64,000 nucleotides of DNA from Proteiniphilum sp. UBA5384 (GTDB taxonomy: Bacteria; Bacteroidota; Bacteroidia; Bacteroidales; Dysgonomonadaceae): assembly GCF_002410825.1 (NCBI RefSeq), contig NZ_DHOS01000030.1:62001-126000 (forward strand). The letters are read 5' to 3'. Positions 26,342 to 34,813 of the stretch are shown here, in pieces. Each line of letters begins with the position of its first letter. The stretch's first letter is position 1. The translations under genes and the position numbers were made by a program. The notes under the pieces were generated by a model that made no database searches, was not told where the DNA came from, and worked only from the letters and a program-made list of their open reading frames with translations.

Positions 26342-26950
26342 TCACGGATGTTTAGTGATAAGATGTCCCAATATAGACGGGATATTCTGCTCTTCAAACC
26401 ATTTAGCCAGCCCCGTACGGGCTTCAGTAAGCTTATCTTCCCAATGTTTGACGGAATTTTTGCCGATTATATCCGTGACATATTTTACTGAAAGGAATGG
26501 TATATTCAATTCTTTGCATACATATGCCTGTGCATATGCCTCCATCTCTACTATGTCTCCTTGGAAGGAAGCGGCTTCGGTAATAAATGTGTCTCCTGTG
26601 CTGCAAATACCGGATTTATCATAATTTGAGACCCAGTTTTGTAATGATGGATGGCTCCCCAGCAATTTCAGACCGTTGATTTTATATTCAATCCCGGGGA
26701 GTTGAGTCGCTTCGTAATCCCTGTCAATAAAATAAGTCGATATGAAAATGTCCCCGATCCTGTGTTTTAAAGTTCCGGCTGTTCCAATATTCATTATCAG
26801 ATCGGGTTTATCCTGGCAGATATATTTGGTTAAGACATAAGCCGATTTTGTTTTACCAACGCCTGTCGGTATATATACTATTTCACATCCATCCACCTTC
26901 AAAGGGATAAACTCCTCCTTTACGGCATAAGTGACAAAAATTTTCTTCAT
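26342..26950 (-). CDS. Nucleoside phosphorylase / MTA-SAH nucleosidase-like protein
   Basis: 202 residues, a short PNP/UDP-phosphorylase-family protein. Visible motifs are EIVYIPTGVGKTKSAYVLTK and LIMNIGTAGTLKHRIGDIFI (substrate and phosphate loop region), CSTGDTFI, DIVEMEAYAQAYVCKELNIP with the ribose-binding Met-Glu, and SVKYVTDIIG with the aspartate that protonates the base. The family cleaves nucleosides (phosphorolysis or hydrolysis) in the cytosol. It is shorter than canonical MtnN (about 230) but close to small Bacteroidetes nucleosidases. The exact substrate is undecided. Confidence 0.85.
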   Translation of the reverse strand: MKKIFVTYAVKEEFIPLKVDGCEIVYIPTGVGKTKSAYVLTKYICQDKPDLIMNIGTAGTLKHRIGDIFISTYFIDRDYEATQLPGIEYKINGLKLLGSHPSLQNWVSNYDKSGICSTGDTFITEAASFQGDIVEMEAYAQAYVCKELNIPFLSVKYVTDIIGKNSVKHWEDKLTEARTGLAKWFEEQNIPSILGHLITKHP

Positions 26951-27048
26951 TATCTGTGTGGAATTTAGTATATTTTCTAAATTATCAGTGATTTACAGAG
27001 ATGAGGAAATGAAAAAAGAACCGCAAAATTGCGATTCTTATTCGATAG

Positions 27049-27121
<73 letters not shown>

Positions 27122-27144
27122 GTCTATTTTCCTTAATTGGACTG

Positions 27145-27175
27145 CAAAGATAGACTTTTTTATTCAGAAAACAAA
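27145..27175 (-). promoter_or_regulatory. Promoter of tRNA-fMet
   Basis: On the minus strand TTTG (27172-27175), a 19-nt spacer and TATCTTTG (27145-27152) match the Bacteroidetes consensus exactly. The -7 element ends 23 nt before the tRNA. Confidence 0.8.
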
Positions 27176-27213
27176 ATATTCCCCAAACTTTTTTATTTAT
27201 GATTGAAATATCG

Positions 27214-27221
27214 TACTTTTG
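27214..27221 (+). promoter_or_regulatory. -7 promoter element before the mannosyltransferase gene
   Basis: TACTTTTG fits TAnnTTTG and lies 16 bp before the ATG at 27238, so the leader would be short. Only a T-rich stretch occupies the -33 region. Confidence 0.45.
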
Positions 27222-27237
27222 AAAAAATTTCTCCTTT

Positions 27238-27987
27238 ATGTCAGATAGTGCAGATAGTGTAGTGCTTATACCTACATACAATGAAAAAGAGAATATTGAA
27301 AATATCATCAGGACGGTTTTTGCCTTGGAGAAAGATTTTCATATTCTGGTGATTGATGATAGTTCTCCCGACGGAACAGCTTCCATCGTGAAAAACTTAA
27401 TGTTGGAAGAGTTTGCTAGCCGCCTGTTTATTGAGGAGAGAAAAGGAAAATTGGGCCTTGGCACAGCGTATATTCATGGGTTCAAATGGGCGTTAGCACG
27501 TAGTTATGACTATATTTTCGAGATGGATGCCGATTTTTCCCATAATCCTGAAGATCTTCCCCGATTATATGCCGCCTGCCACGACGAGGGGTATGATGTT
27601 TCCGTGGGATCGCGTTATGTGACCGGTGTGAATGTAGTAAACTGGCCGATAGGTCGCGTGTTGATGTCTTACTTCGCATCCAAATATGTACGGGGCATTA
27701 CAGGATTGAATATAAAGGATACTACTGCCGGCTTTGTCTGTTATCGCCGCAAAGTATTGGAGACTATTGATCTCGATCGTATCAAATTCAAGGGATATGC
27801 TTTCCAGATCGAAATGAAATATACAGCGTATATACTTGGATTCAAGATAAAAGAGGTCTCGGTGATTTTTGTGAACAGAAGGCTTGGAACCTCCAAGATG
27901 AACTCGAGCATTTTTGGGGAGGCGTTTTTTGGGGTGATTGACTTGCGTCGCCGCAAAGCTATCGGAAAAATAAAACCGCGACCGTAA
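27238..27987 (+). CDS. Polyprenol-phosphate mannosyltransferase (DPM1-like GT2)
   Basis: 249 residues of the GT2 fold: VVLIPTYNEKENIENIIRTV (nucleotide site), HILVIDDSSPDGTASIV, YIFEMDADFSHNPEDLPRLY (DAD metal-binding motif), DVSVGSRYVTGVNVVNWPIG and DTTAGFVCYRRKVLETIDLD. These are the motifs of dolichol/polyprenol-phosphate mannose synthases, which move mannose from GDP-mannose to a membrane lipid carrier. No C-terminal membrane domain is present. The dihydroorotase gene lies about 730 bp downstream with a decayed gene in between. Confidence 0.92.
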   Translation: MSDSADSVVLIPTYNEKENIENIIRTVFALEKDFHILVIDDSSPDGTASIVKNLMLEEFASRLFIEERKGKLGLGTAYIHGFKWALARSYDYIFEMDADFSHNPEDLPRLYAACHDEGYDVSVGSRYVTGVNVVNWPIGRVLMSYFASKYVRGITGLNIKDTTAGFVCYRRKVLETIDLDRIKFKGYAFQIEMKYTAYILGFKIKEVSVIFVNRRLGTSKMNSSIFGEAFFGVIDLRRRKAIGKIKPRP

Positions 27988-28047
27988 AGAAATGGAGAAT
28001 TTAGCCAAACTACCTGCCCTTTAAAATAGGAAGTATAGTAGATAATA

Positions 28048-28414
28048 CTATTCCTTCACTATTTTGTAAACCCCATTTTCTTCAACGACTTTCCATCCTT
28101 GATTTAATTGAATGTCATAGTCATTTCCTTTAATAATACTTGAATTTATTTCTTTAGGGCGTACAAAGCCATTTTTAGCATTGATTTGGCCCCCATTCTC
28201 CCATAAGAGATATGTTGCGTAATAACACTGCGTTATTCAATACTATTACCCTATCATGAGGATTATAGGTGAAATTGACTCTATTATTTGTAATGCATAT
28301 TTTACTTGTCTCAGGTTTAAGCAAGTCTTCAAAAAGAACAATATCTCCAAAAGATTTTAACTCATCTTCTTCATTGGATATTATTTGTTCATAATTATAT
28401 TTATCAAGTAAAGT
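28048..28414 (-). pseudogene. Decayed ORF, product not recognised
   Basis: On the minus strand one frame from 28414 encodes a peptide including DKYNYEQIISNEEDELKSFG and LLKPETSKICITNNRVNFTY and stops after GEWGPNQC. A one-base shift near 28195 continues as GGQINAKNGFVRPKEINSSI and ends KVVEENGVYKIVKE at the stop 28048-28050. The pieces join into one plausible protein of about 120 residues, and a stop lies directly upstream. Without a start and with a frameshift it is best read as a remnant. Confidence 0.5.
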
Positions 28415-28551
28415 CTATATAAAGGATTGGTAGACGGTACTTAAATTTGACGTATTTGATTTGGCCAATTTATTATAGAGAGACTCAACCTAAACCGGAA
28501 TCAATTATCGGTTTTAATATTTTGTCCAATAATACTGTAAAGTCTTTTTAG

Positions 28552-28559
28552 TAACTTTG
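28552..28559 (+). promoter_or_regulatory. -7 promoter element upstream of dihydroorotase
   Basis: TAACTTTG fits TAnnTTTG. It is about 160 bp before the likely ATG (28720 or 28738). The nearest TTTG upstream (28521-28524) is 27 nt away, too far for a good -33. Confidence 0.35.
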
Positions 28560-28719
28560 TGCTTCAAAGGCCTCTATTTACGAAATTATCCCGTTTGTCA
28601 GTCGTAATGGTAAAGCCTGAAATGTATTGTTTCAGTTCCCGATTAAAGGTAAACCTCTTAAATGTAGGTATATATTCATCTATATCACTAATGATAAGAT
28701 ATATAAATTAAGTGTGAGA

Positions 28720-30090
28720 ATGGAAAAAGTGAGAGAAATGCAGTCTTCAACGATTCTTATTCATAAAGCGACCATAATCAATGAGGGAAGCAGCTTTACA
28801 GGATCGCTGCTTCTGGAAGGAGAGAGGATTTCCCGTATTTTCAGGGAGGAGGTGCCGGAAGTCATATTGAATGCCTGTCGCCGGGTGATCGATGCCCGCG
28901 GCATGTGGCTCATGCCCGGCGTAATTGATGATCAGGTGCATTTTCGCGATCCCGGATTGACCTACAAAGGTGATATCCATACCGAAAGCCGTGCGGCAGT
29001 GGCGGGAGGTGTCACCTCTTATATGGAAATGCCCAACACCAATCCGCAGACAGTCACATGGGATGCCCTCTGCAGGAAGATGGAGATGGCTGCCGGGAAA
29101 TCGGTTGCCAACTTCTCATTCTATCTGGGTGCCACCAATGACAATACGGAAGAGTTGAAAAGGGCGGATCTTACAAATATTTGCGGTGTGAAGGTGTTTA
29201 TGGGATCTTCTACCGGGAATATGTTGGTAGATAATGAAAAGGCACTGCAACGGATATTTGCCGAAGTAGATGCATTGATCGCCACCCATTGTGAGAAAGA
29301 GGAAATAATCCGGAAAAATATCGATACCTATAAAAAAGAATTGGGAGAGTTTATTCCCATCAAATATCATCCGCTGATCCGTAGCGTGGAAGCATGTTAT
29401 CAGTCGTCGGCACATGCTGTGGAACTGGCCGATAAATATGGATCGAGGTTGCATGTCTTGCATCTTTCCACTGCCCGTGAATTGAGCCTGTTTGATGTAA
29501 AACCGTTGGAGGAAAAGAAGATCACGGCTGAAGCGTGTGTGCATCATCTCTGGTTTTCTGATGCCGATTATGAAAAGCTGGGAGCACGGATCAAGTGGAA
29601 CCCGGCGGTTAAAACGGCAGAAGACAGGGAGGCCTTGCGGGAAGCATTGAAAACCGGTAAATTGGATGTAGTAGCAACCGACCATGCCCCCCATCTCTTG
29701 CGTGAAAAAGAGGGTGGGGTGTTGCAGGCCGCTTCAGGCGGACCGCTGGTACAGCATTCTCTGCAGGTGATGCTTGCACTGGTGAAAAAAGGACTCTACA
29801 CGAAGGAGTTGGTGGTGGAGAAAATGAGTCATGCCCCTGCACGGTTGTTCCGGGTACGGGAAAGAGGCTATATCAGGGAAGGTTATTATGCTGATTTAGT
29901 ACTGGTGGATCCCTCCAAACCCTATACTGTTACGCCGGAAAATATTTTCTACAAATGCGGATGGTCGCCTTTCGAGGGAGAAACCTTCAGTTGTTCGGTG
30001 CATACCACTTTCGTCAATGGAAATATTGTCTACCAAAATGGGAACGTGATGGAAGGAATATTTGGAAAAGCGCTTGAATTTAACAGGTAA
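28720..30090 (+). CDS. pyrC: Dihydroorotase
   Basis: The frame is open from 28627, but family members start near the later Mets; 28720 (MEKVREMQSSTILIHKATII) or 28738 are preferred, giving about 450-456 residues. Motifs: DDQVHFRDPGLTYKGDIHTE (HxR metal and substrate site), SYMEMPNTNPQT, IATHCEKEEIIRKN, LHVLHLSTARELSLF and VVATDHAPHLLREKEGGVLQ (catalytic Asp). It closes carbamoyl-aspartate to dihydroorotate in pyrimidine synthesis. It is of the class with a metal-binding amidohydrolase core. Confidence 0.95.
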   Translation: MEKVREMQSSTILIHKATIINEGSSFTGSLLLEGERISRIFREEVPEVILNACRRVIDARGMWLMPGVIDDQVHFRDPGLTYKGDIHTESRAAVAGGVTSYMEMPNTNPQTVTWDALCRKMEMAAGKSVANFSFYLGATNDNTEELKRADLTNICGVKVFMGSSTGNMLVDNEKALQRIFAEVDALIATHCEKEEIIRKNIDTYKKELGEFIPIKYHPLIRSVEACYQSSAHAVELADKYGSRLHVLHLSTARELSLFDVKPLEEKKITAEACVHHLWFSDADYEKLGARIKWNPAVKTAEDREALREALKTGKLDVVATDHAPHLLREKEGGVLQAASGGPLVQHSLQVMLALVKKGLYTKELVVEKMSHAPARLFRVRERGYIREGYYADLVLVDPSKPYTVTPENIFYKCGWSPFEGETFSCSVHTTFVNGNIVYQNGNVMEGIFGKALEFNR

Positions 30091-30258
30091 TAAGGATATT
30101 AATAGGCCATTTGGAAGTAAGTGTATCTTATTGCATCTTTTCCGGAATCGGTCAGGGTAATTTCTTAAGTCTGTTAAAGAGAATTAACCAGTATTATGGG
30201 AGGAGTGTGGGGCAATTTTGTATTTTTACGCCGGAATTTTTATTTAAAATCTTGACGG

Positions 30259-31332
30259 GTGAGATTTTTGTTTACTGTGCAGGGTGAGGGGAGAGGTCAT
30301 TATACGCAGGCACTGTCCCTGGCTACCGTCCTTCGTAAGCATGGACACGAGGTGGTTGCCGTGCTTATTGGTAAAAGTGATTCCCGGCAAATACCGGTCT
30401 TCTTTATCGACAAGATCGGAGCCCCCATTTTTGAATTCGATAGTCCCAATTTTACCTCTTTCTACAAGCAGAAACGCCCCAATATTCTGATAAGTATGGC
30501 GAATAATATTCGTCGCCCTTTTGTTTTCAAGGACAGCCTAAAATTTATTAAACAGAAGATTGAAGAATTGAAACCCGACAAGGTGATCAATTTCTATGAG
30601 ATGATCACCGGCATGGCGTATGGTATTTATCGTTTCGATAAAAAGATGAAGATCGAGATGATCACCCTTGCCCATCAGTATGTGCTGCTCAATCCCCATT
30701 ATAAAACTACGGCAGAACAGGATGTGAAATTCTACTTCCTGCGGATGCTCTCCAGGATCAATTCCACGCGGGCTTCTAAGATACTGGCACTCTCTTTCAG
30801 GGATATGCCGGGAACGAAAAAGATCATAACAGTTCCGCCACTATTGAGAGATGAAGTGCTTGAAGCTGAACCTGCCTCGGGCAATTATGTGCATGGTTAT
30901 ATGCTGAATGCCGGCTACTTTGACGAGGTATTGGAGTGGCACAAAAAAAATCCTGAAATTCCGTTACGGTTCTTTTGGGACAAGAAGGATGCCAAAGAGG
31001 TAACCTATATCGATGATAATTTTACACTGCATAAACTGAACGATGACGGTTTCCTGCGGAGTATGGCCGGCAGTATGGCTTATGCCACCACTTCCGGCTT
31101 TGAATCTCTTTGTGAAGCGCTTTATTACCGTAAGCCCACGTTGATGGTACCCGTACATGTGGAGCAGGAATTCAATGCTTACGACGCAACACTCTCCGGA
31201 GTGGGAATTTCAGCCAAAAAGTTCAAATTAAGTAAATTGATTGAATTTATCCCCCGGTACACGCCCGATGAGCATTTCAGGGAATGGGTCCACCAAGCTG
31301 AAGTCCGGTTTATAAAGGAGATTTGTGGGTAG
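30259..31332 (+). CDS. Glycosyltransferase, GT28/MurG-like fold
   Basis: 357 residues with a GTG start at 30259. The N-terminal FTVQGEGRGHYTQALSLATV is the G-rich loop of GT-B transferases, and the C-terminal region has SMAYATTSGFESLCEALYYR followed by KPTLMVPVHVEQEFNAYDAT, the nucleotide-sugar site of MurG-like enzymes. It probably transfers a sugar to a lipid or glycolipid at the inner membrane face. Donor and acceptor are unknown. It lies 168 bp after dihydroorotase. Confidence 0.85.
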   Translation: MRFLFTVQGEGRGHYTQALSLATVLRKHGHEVVAVLIGKSDSRQIPVFFIDKIGAPIFEFDSPNFTSFYKQKRPNILISMANNIRRPFVFKDSLKFIKQKIEELKPDKVINFYEMITGMAYGIYRFDKKMKIEMITLAHQYVLLNPHYKTTAEQDVKFYFLRMLSRINSTRASKILALSFRDMPGTKKIITVPPLLRDEVLEAEPASGNYVHGYMLNAGYFDEVLEWHKKNPEIPLRFFWDKKDAKEVTYIDDNFTLHKLNDDGFLRSMAGSMAYATTSGFESLCEALYYRKPTLMVPVHVEQEFNAYDATLSGVGISAKKFKLSKLIEFIPRYTPDEHFREWVHQAEVRFIKEICG

Positions 31333-31336
31333 GTGA

Positions 31337-31352
31337 TGTACAAATTTGTACA
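31337..31352. repeat. Perfect 16-bp palindrome after the glycosyltransferase gene
   Basis: TGTACAAATTTGTACA equals its reverse complement and begins 5 bp after the stop codon. No T tract follows, so it is not a standard terminator. It may be a protein-binding site or part of a repeat element. Confidence 0.45.
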
Positions 31353-31557
31353 ATCTGGCGTAACCGACTTATAATAATGCGACTTTGCCTACTCCCATGT
31401 TGTCATACACATTTGGAACTTTGACCCTTTTTGAATTTGATGCCGTGATCTTTTTTTCTTTCGTTACAACAGCTGTATTTTGATTGATAGCATGTGCTAT
31501 TACCTATGGACTATGGACCAGCCAATAAGCGCGCTTTGGTATATCGACCAAGGTTTT

Positions 31558-31591
31558 GTGTTGTCCTTGCTGCAAGCGGCAAGGACAACAC
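31558..31591. repeat. Perfect 13-bp inverted repeat with 8-nt loop
   Basis: GTGTTGTCCTTGC (31558-31570) is fully complementary to GCAAGGACAACAC (31579-31591). The gap 31333-31643 holds no gene otherwise. It also contains the hairpin TAGCA-TG-TGCTA upstream. The arms share GTGTTGT/ACAACAC with the compound repeat at 14431-14520. It is not followed by Ts and lies about 50 bp beyond the 3' end of the lipoprotein gene on the other strand. Confidence 0.5.
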
Positions 31592-31643
31592 TGTGAATAG
31601 CATATATAGAGTGTTTTTATATCTATACATCTTCTCTCTCTTT

Positions 31644-33647
31644 TTACTTAGTATATCTTATCGAGAAATGTGCCAAACGACTTGTTGCACTGGGAATAGT
31701 TGTAGTGCCTCCGGTGACTGAGGTATTGTTCACATTCATCAATCTGATCTTTATATTTGGTTTATTGAGGAGTTCATCCGGTAAATTATATGTAAATATC
31801 TTGGGACCTGCAGTTACATTTTGTGTCATGCCTGCCTCAATTTGTCCTGTGAGTTGATAAGATGCAACTTGATGCCAGCTTTCTCCATCGAGTGAATATT
31901 CAACTACGAAGTCTCTTGGACCGCCCCATGTTCCTGTACTGCCTACACTATTTGCCTCAATTGTCAACGAGAGGGATGTAGTAATACCTAAAGTGGAGAC
32001 ATTATCCATGATCCAATACCTTCCAGTACCCCATGAGTCAACATTGAAATTGGATTTGGATATAACAGTGTTAGCCCCAAGTTTGTCTCCTCGATACTTA
32101 TCGATGAGATATATTCCATTGGGCGTATTACCGGAATGAAATCCTGTTGTTCCGTCTTTCAGAAGAGTTGCGTTTGAAGATCCTGTGGTAGGTGGTAAAC
32201 TGGGTGTTCCATTGGAGAAGCCAGTAGTGGGTTCAAGTTCCCATTCAACTAATATTTCTGAGAATCTTTTTGTCGGATCCGGATCGATATTGATATCAGA
32301 CTCTTCAAGATGGCGAATTGAATATGTCCCTAAGTCACCGTACGCGCTATCGTTCATTTTGACCACTAAACCGGTAATCATTCCTGATCCCTTGGGTATA
32401 GGGTTGCGGCGATAGGTGACCTCCCTATTAGTGATCAGGTATAGGTTACCCCCCTCAATGTCTCTCATCGGAGCAGGATAATGTTTGGTTGCATAATCAG
32501 CAAACGGTTGAGTTACATAATACTCATGAAAATTGGCATATCCTCCATATGGCATGGCAAACTCTACGTCCTGTAATGTTATGACAGAGAGCAAGTGGTC
32601 TTCTGTCAAATCAGTAATATGTATAACTTCCGGAGCAAAGTTTACATCAGATTCACTCTTCAATATGTTTGCTGAATTTATACCTTTTATAACCCTGTAA
32701 CGTGTCCCGCAATCGTCAAAGGTCTCTATTTGAGATCCATCCAGAAGTAATTGGACTTTGTCATATTTGTTGAGTGAGAGATTTTCACTGGCTTCAAAAG
32801 CTATGGCAGAGCTGTTATCGTTCTGAATGATATGCGTATTCTTCCTGAAATTGTCCGACACCCCTGTGGAAACAATATTTCCCTCGATGTATATATTTTC
32901 TGTTATTTCTCCCAATGGTAGGTTTTTTACATAGCTAAAATCAGCTCTTTCTGCCGGGGGTTCATTGCCACTGGCCATCTGGGTGACTGTCAACATATCC
33001 CATACTTCGATCTCTTCTCCTGACACATCTTGATATGATAGAATAATGGTTGCCACCCTTTCGCTTGACAGATTGTTAAGAATAGTCTGGAATGTAAGTA
33101 CATTCGGTTCGACGTTTATGCCGACAATCCAGTTATCACCTTCTTCCTGTTCATACTGAATCTCCACACTGATTCCTCCGGCGGGGATATTGGTATTTAA
33201 CTCTATTTCATGACTTCTTGGTCTTGCTCCCACCTCCAAATTGTTTTGATCGAGTTCTATGAATGGAGTAGTAGCTAACTGTGTAAGTTCAATTTTACAA
33301 TATTTACCATCCTTTGTTGTTACGATAAAAAATTCGGCAGTTCTGGATGAAACAGTTCCATTTTTATCGGATGATAGAACCAACTTACCATCGCCTGTTC
33401 CGCTTCCATTTTCCACACTTAACCATGCAGCATCTACCTTTCCTACTTTCCAAGTAGCATTAGAGGTAATGTCCAGGGTAATAGATCCTCCCGTAGCAGG
33501 TATAACCGGAGACAGGTTGTTAATTTCCAATGTTTCGCTAATTTTATCCTCATCGCTACATCCTGTAAAACTCACGTACATAAAGAGCATGAATATTATT
33601 TCCAAAATGGGATATATTATCTGCTTAGAATGTTTATTATTTAACAT
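31644..33647 (-). CDS. Surface lipoprotein with BACON-like and DUF5689-like domains
   Basis: 667 residues. Signal with lipobox (FMLFMYVSFTGC). BACON-like beta-sandwich repeats occupy about 45-225 (PATGGSITLDITSNATWKVG, KYCKIELTQLATTPFIELDQ). Residues about 240-440 resemble DUF5689, an OB-fold-like module (ENIYIEGNIVSTGVSDNFRK, then NTHIIQNDNSSAIAFEASEN). A C-terminal domain (about 480-667, WGGPRDFVVEYSLDGESWHQ) looks like a carbohydrate-binding-type sandwich. The gene is the last of the Sus operon, 20 bp beyond the EEP lipoprotein. BACON and OB modules suggest ligand binding at the surface. The ligand is inferred only: a nucleic acid or glycan. Confidence 0.82.
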   Translation of the reverse strand: MLNNKHSKQIIYPILEIIFMLFMYVSFTGCSDEDKISETLEINNLSPVIPATGGSITLDITSNATWKVGKVDAAWLSVENGSGTGDGKLVLSSDKNGTVSSRTAEFFIVTTKDGKYCKIELTQLATTPFIELDQNNLEVGARPRSHEIELNTNIPAGGISVEIQYEQEEGDNWIVGINVEPNVLTFQTILNNLSSERVATIILSYQDVSGEEIEVWDMLTVTQMASGNEPPAERADFSYVKNLPLGEITENIYIEGNIVSTGVSDNFRKNTHIIQNDNSSAIAFEASENLSLNKYDKVQLLLDGSQIETFDDCGTRYRVIKGINSANILKSESDVNFAPEVIHITDLTEDHLLSVITLQDVEFAMPYGGYANFHEYYVTQPFADYATKHYPAPMRDIEGGNLYLITNREVTYRRNPIPKGSGMITGLVVKMNDSAYGDLGTYSIRHLEESDINIDPDPTKRFSEILVEWELEPTTGFSNGTPSLPPTTGSSNATLLKDGTTGFHSGNTPNGIYLIDKYRGDKLGANTVISKSNFNVDSWGTGRYWIMDNVSTLGITTSLSLTIEANSVGSTGTWGGPRDFVVEYSLDGESWHQVASYQLTGQIEAGMTQNVTAGPKIFTYNLPDELLNKPNIKIRLMNVNNTSVTGGTTTIPSATSRLAHFSIRYTK

Positions 33648-33666
33648 AACGGTTGTATTTGATTTA

Positions 33667-34809
33667 TTATTTCTTTATTTCGATATAATTAGGATAGTGA
33701 TCGGAAAACTTATCGGTATAGGTCGATTGTATAATATCCGAAAAGACAACTGAATTCTTCAGATTATCGCTGACAAAAATATAGTCTAATCTGGCTCCCT
33801 CATTGGGACCATTTGTTGATATGTTGTTTACCGGCCATGAAGGCTTAAACGTATTGTTGATCAAGGGATATACGTCATGAAAATTGCGTCCCTTCACCGT
33901 ATTATATACGGTGTGGTCCCTTCCGGCATATCGGTAGCCATTGCCATAACTATCACGATCGAACGTGTTATGATCATTAAAATCTCCACCAATTATGACC
34001 GGGACAGTTGTATATTGTGCTACATCATCCATGATGATTTTTATCTCATCTTTCCTGGCAATATTATGGCTATTTCTATCGTCATCCACCTCGAAAGGAC
34101 ATAAATGTATACTAAATATCCTCATTCCATAGGTTTCACCGGTTACATAACCATGATGCAACACCCCGGTCTTAATTACGGCCCTGACATTTTTGATTTC
34201 TTCTTTAGAAGTAATGCCGGTTGGAAATCCCACCGTTTTTGATAGCACCGCATAGTCATGTCCATAAGTTTTGGCAAACGCTGTAAAGGAGGCTTCCGTA
34301 AAGTGCATCATTTCCTGTAACAAAATAATGTCAGGGTCGTACTGTGCTACCCAGTTAGCAAACTCTTGCCTCTGTTGTGCATTATTTTTAAATCCCTCTT
34401 CTATGTTATAACTCATTATCTTGAGCACATCTTGTTTCGCCAGGGTCACATCGATATTGTTTTCCTGATTCGGTTCAATATCAAGCATTATCTTCCGTGA
34501 ATTATAACCCGGGGCTACAACGGTTGCATATCCTGTTTTCGAATGGCTCGGGTCTTCTATTTCTATTTCTCCTTGTTCATTCGTGAAGCCTTCTCCAATC
34601 CGTATATGTTTAGGTGATAGGCTCCTATAGGATACCACATAGGCGCTTTTTATAGGATTTCCTGTAGCATCCGATACCTTAAATGTAAGTAGGGTTTTAG
34701 AGTCTTCCTTGTCCCGTGCGAAAGGGCCGGGATCAAACTCCTCATTTCCACATCCTACAGAAATCAGAAATATAAAAAGAAGTAATTGAGTCATATTTTT
34801 TGTTTTCAT
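33667..34809 (-). CDS. Endonuclease/exonuclease/phosphatase-family lipoprotein
   Basis: 380 residues from the ATG at 34809; the frame extends to 34836, but that start would overlap the SusD gene. Lipoprotein signal LLLFIFLISVGC. An N-terminal carboxypeptidase-regulatory-like beta domain (about 35-120) precedes a full EEP catalytic domain (about 125-380): LKIMSYNIEEG, DIILLQEMM, RIFSIHLCPFE, VIIGGDFNDHNTFD, ARLDYIFVSDN and KFSDHYPNYIEI. These cover the Asn, Glu, Asp, Asn, Asp and His of DNase I-like active sites. The superfamily cleaves phosphodiesters in DNA, RNA, phospholipids or inositol phosphates. It is translated right after SusD. Confidence 0.9.
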   Translation of the reverse strand: MKTKNMTQLLLFIFLISVGCGNEEFDPGPFARDKEDSKTLLTFKVSDATGNPIKSAYVVSYRSLSPKHIRIGEGFTNEQGEIEIEDPSHSKTGYATVVAPGYNSRKIMLDIEPNQENNIDVTLAKQDVLKIMSYNIEEGFKNNAQQRQEFANWVAQYDPDIILLQEMMHFTEASFTAFAKTYGHDYAVLSKTVGFPTGITSKEEIKNVRAVIKTGVLHHGYVTGETYGMRIFSIHLCPFEVDDDRNSHNIARKDEIKIIMDDVAQYTTVPVIIGGDFNDHNTFDRDSYGNGYRYAGRDHTVYNTVKGRNFHDVYPLINNTFKPSWPVNNISTNGPNEGARLDYIFVSDNLKNSVVFSDIIQSTYTDKFSDHYPNYIEIKK

Positions 34810-34813
34810 ATTT

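Noticed and set aside
26125..26397. Open frame of 90 codons on the minus strand
   Set aside because: Only its last residues (NALEGF) resemble a receiver domain. The rest reads as non-coding, so it is treated as part of the decayed LytTR gene rather than a gene of its own.
31378..31460. Second IS21-like end in the 31.4-kb gap (TTTGACCCTTTTTGAATTTG)
   Set aside because: Only a short similarity to the TTGACCCCTT units at 14.7 kb, with no matching opposite end.
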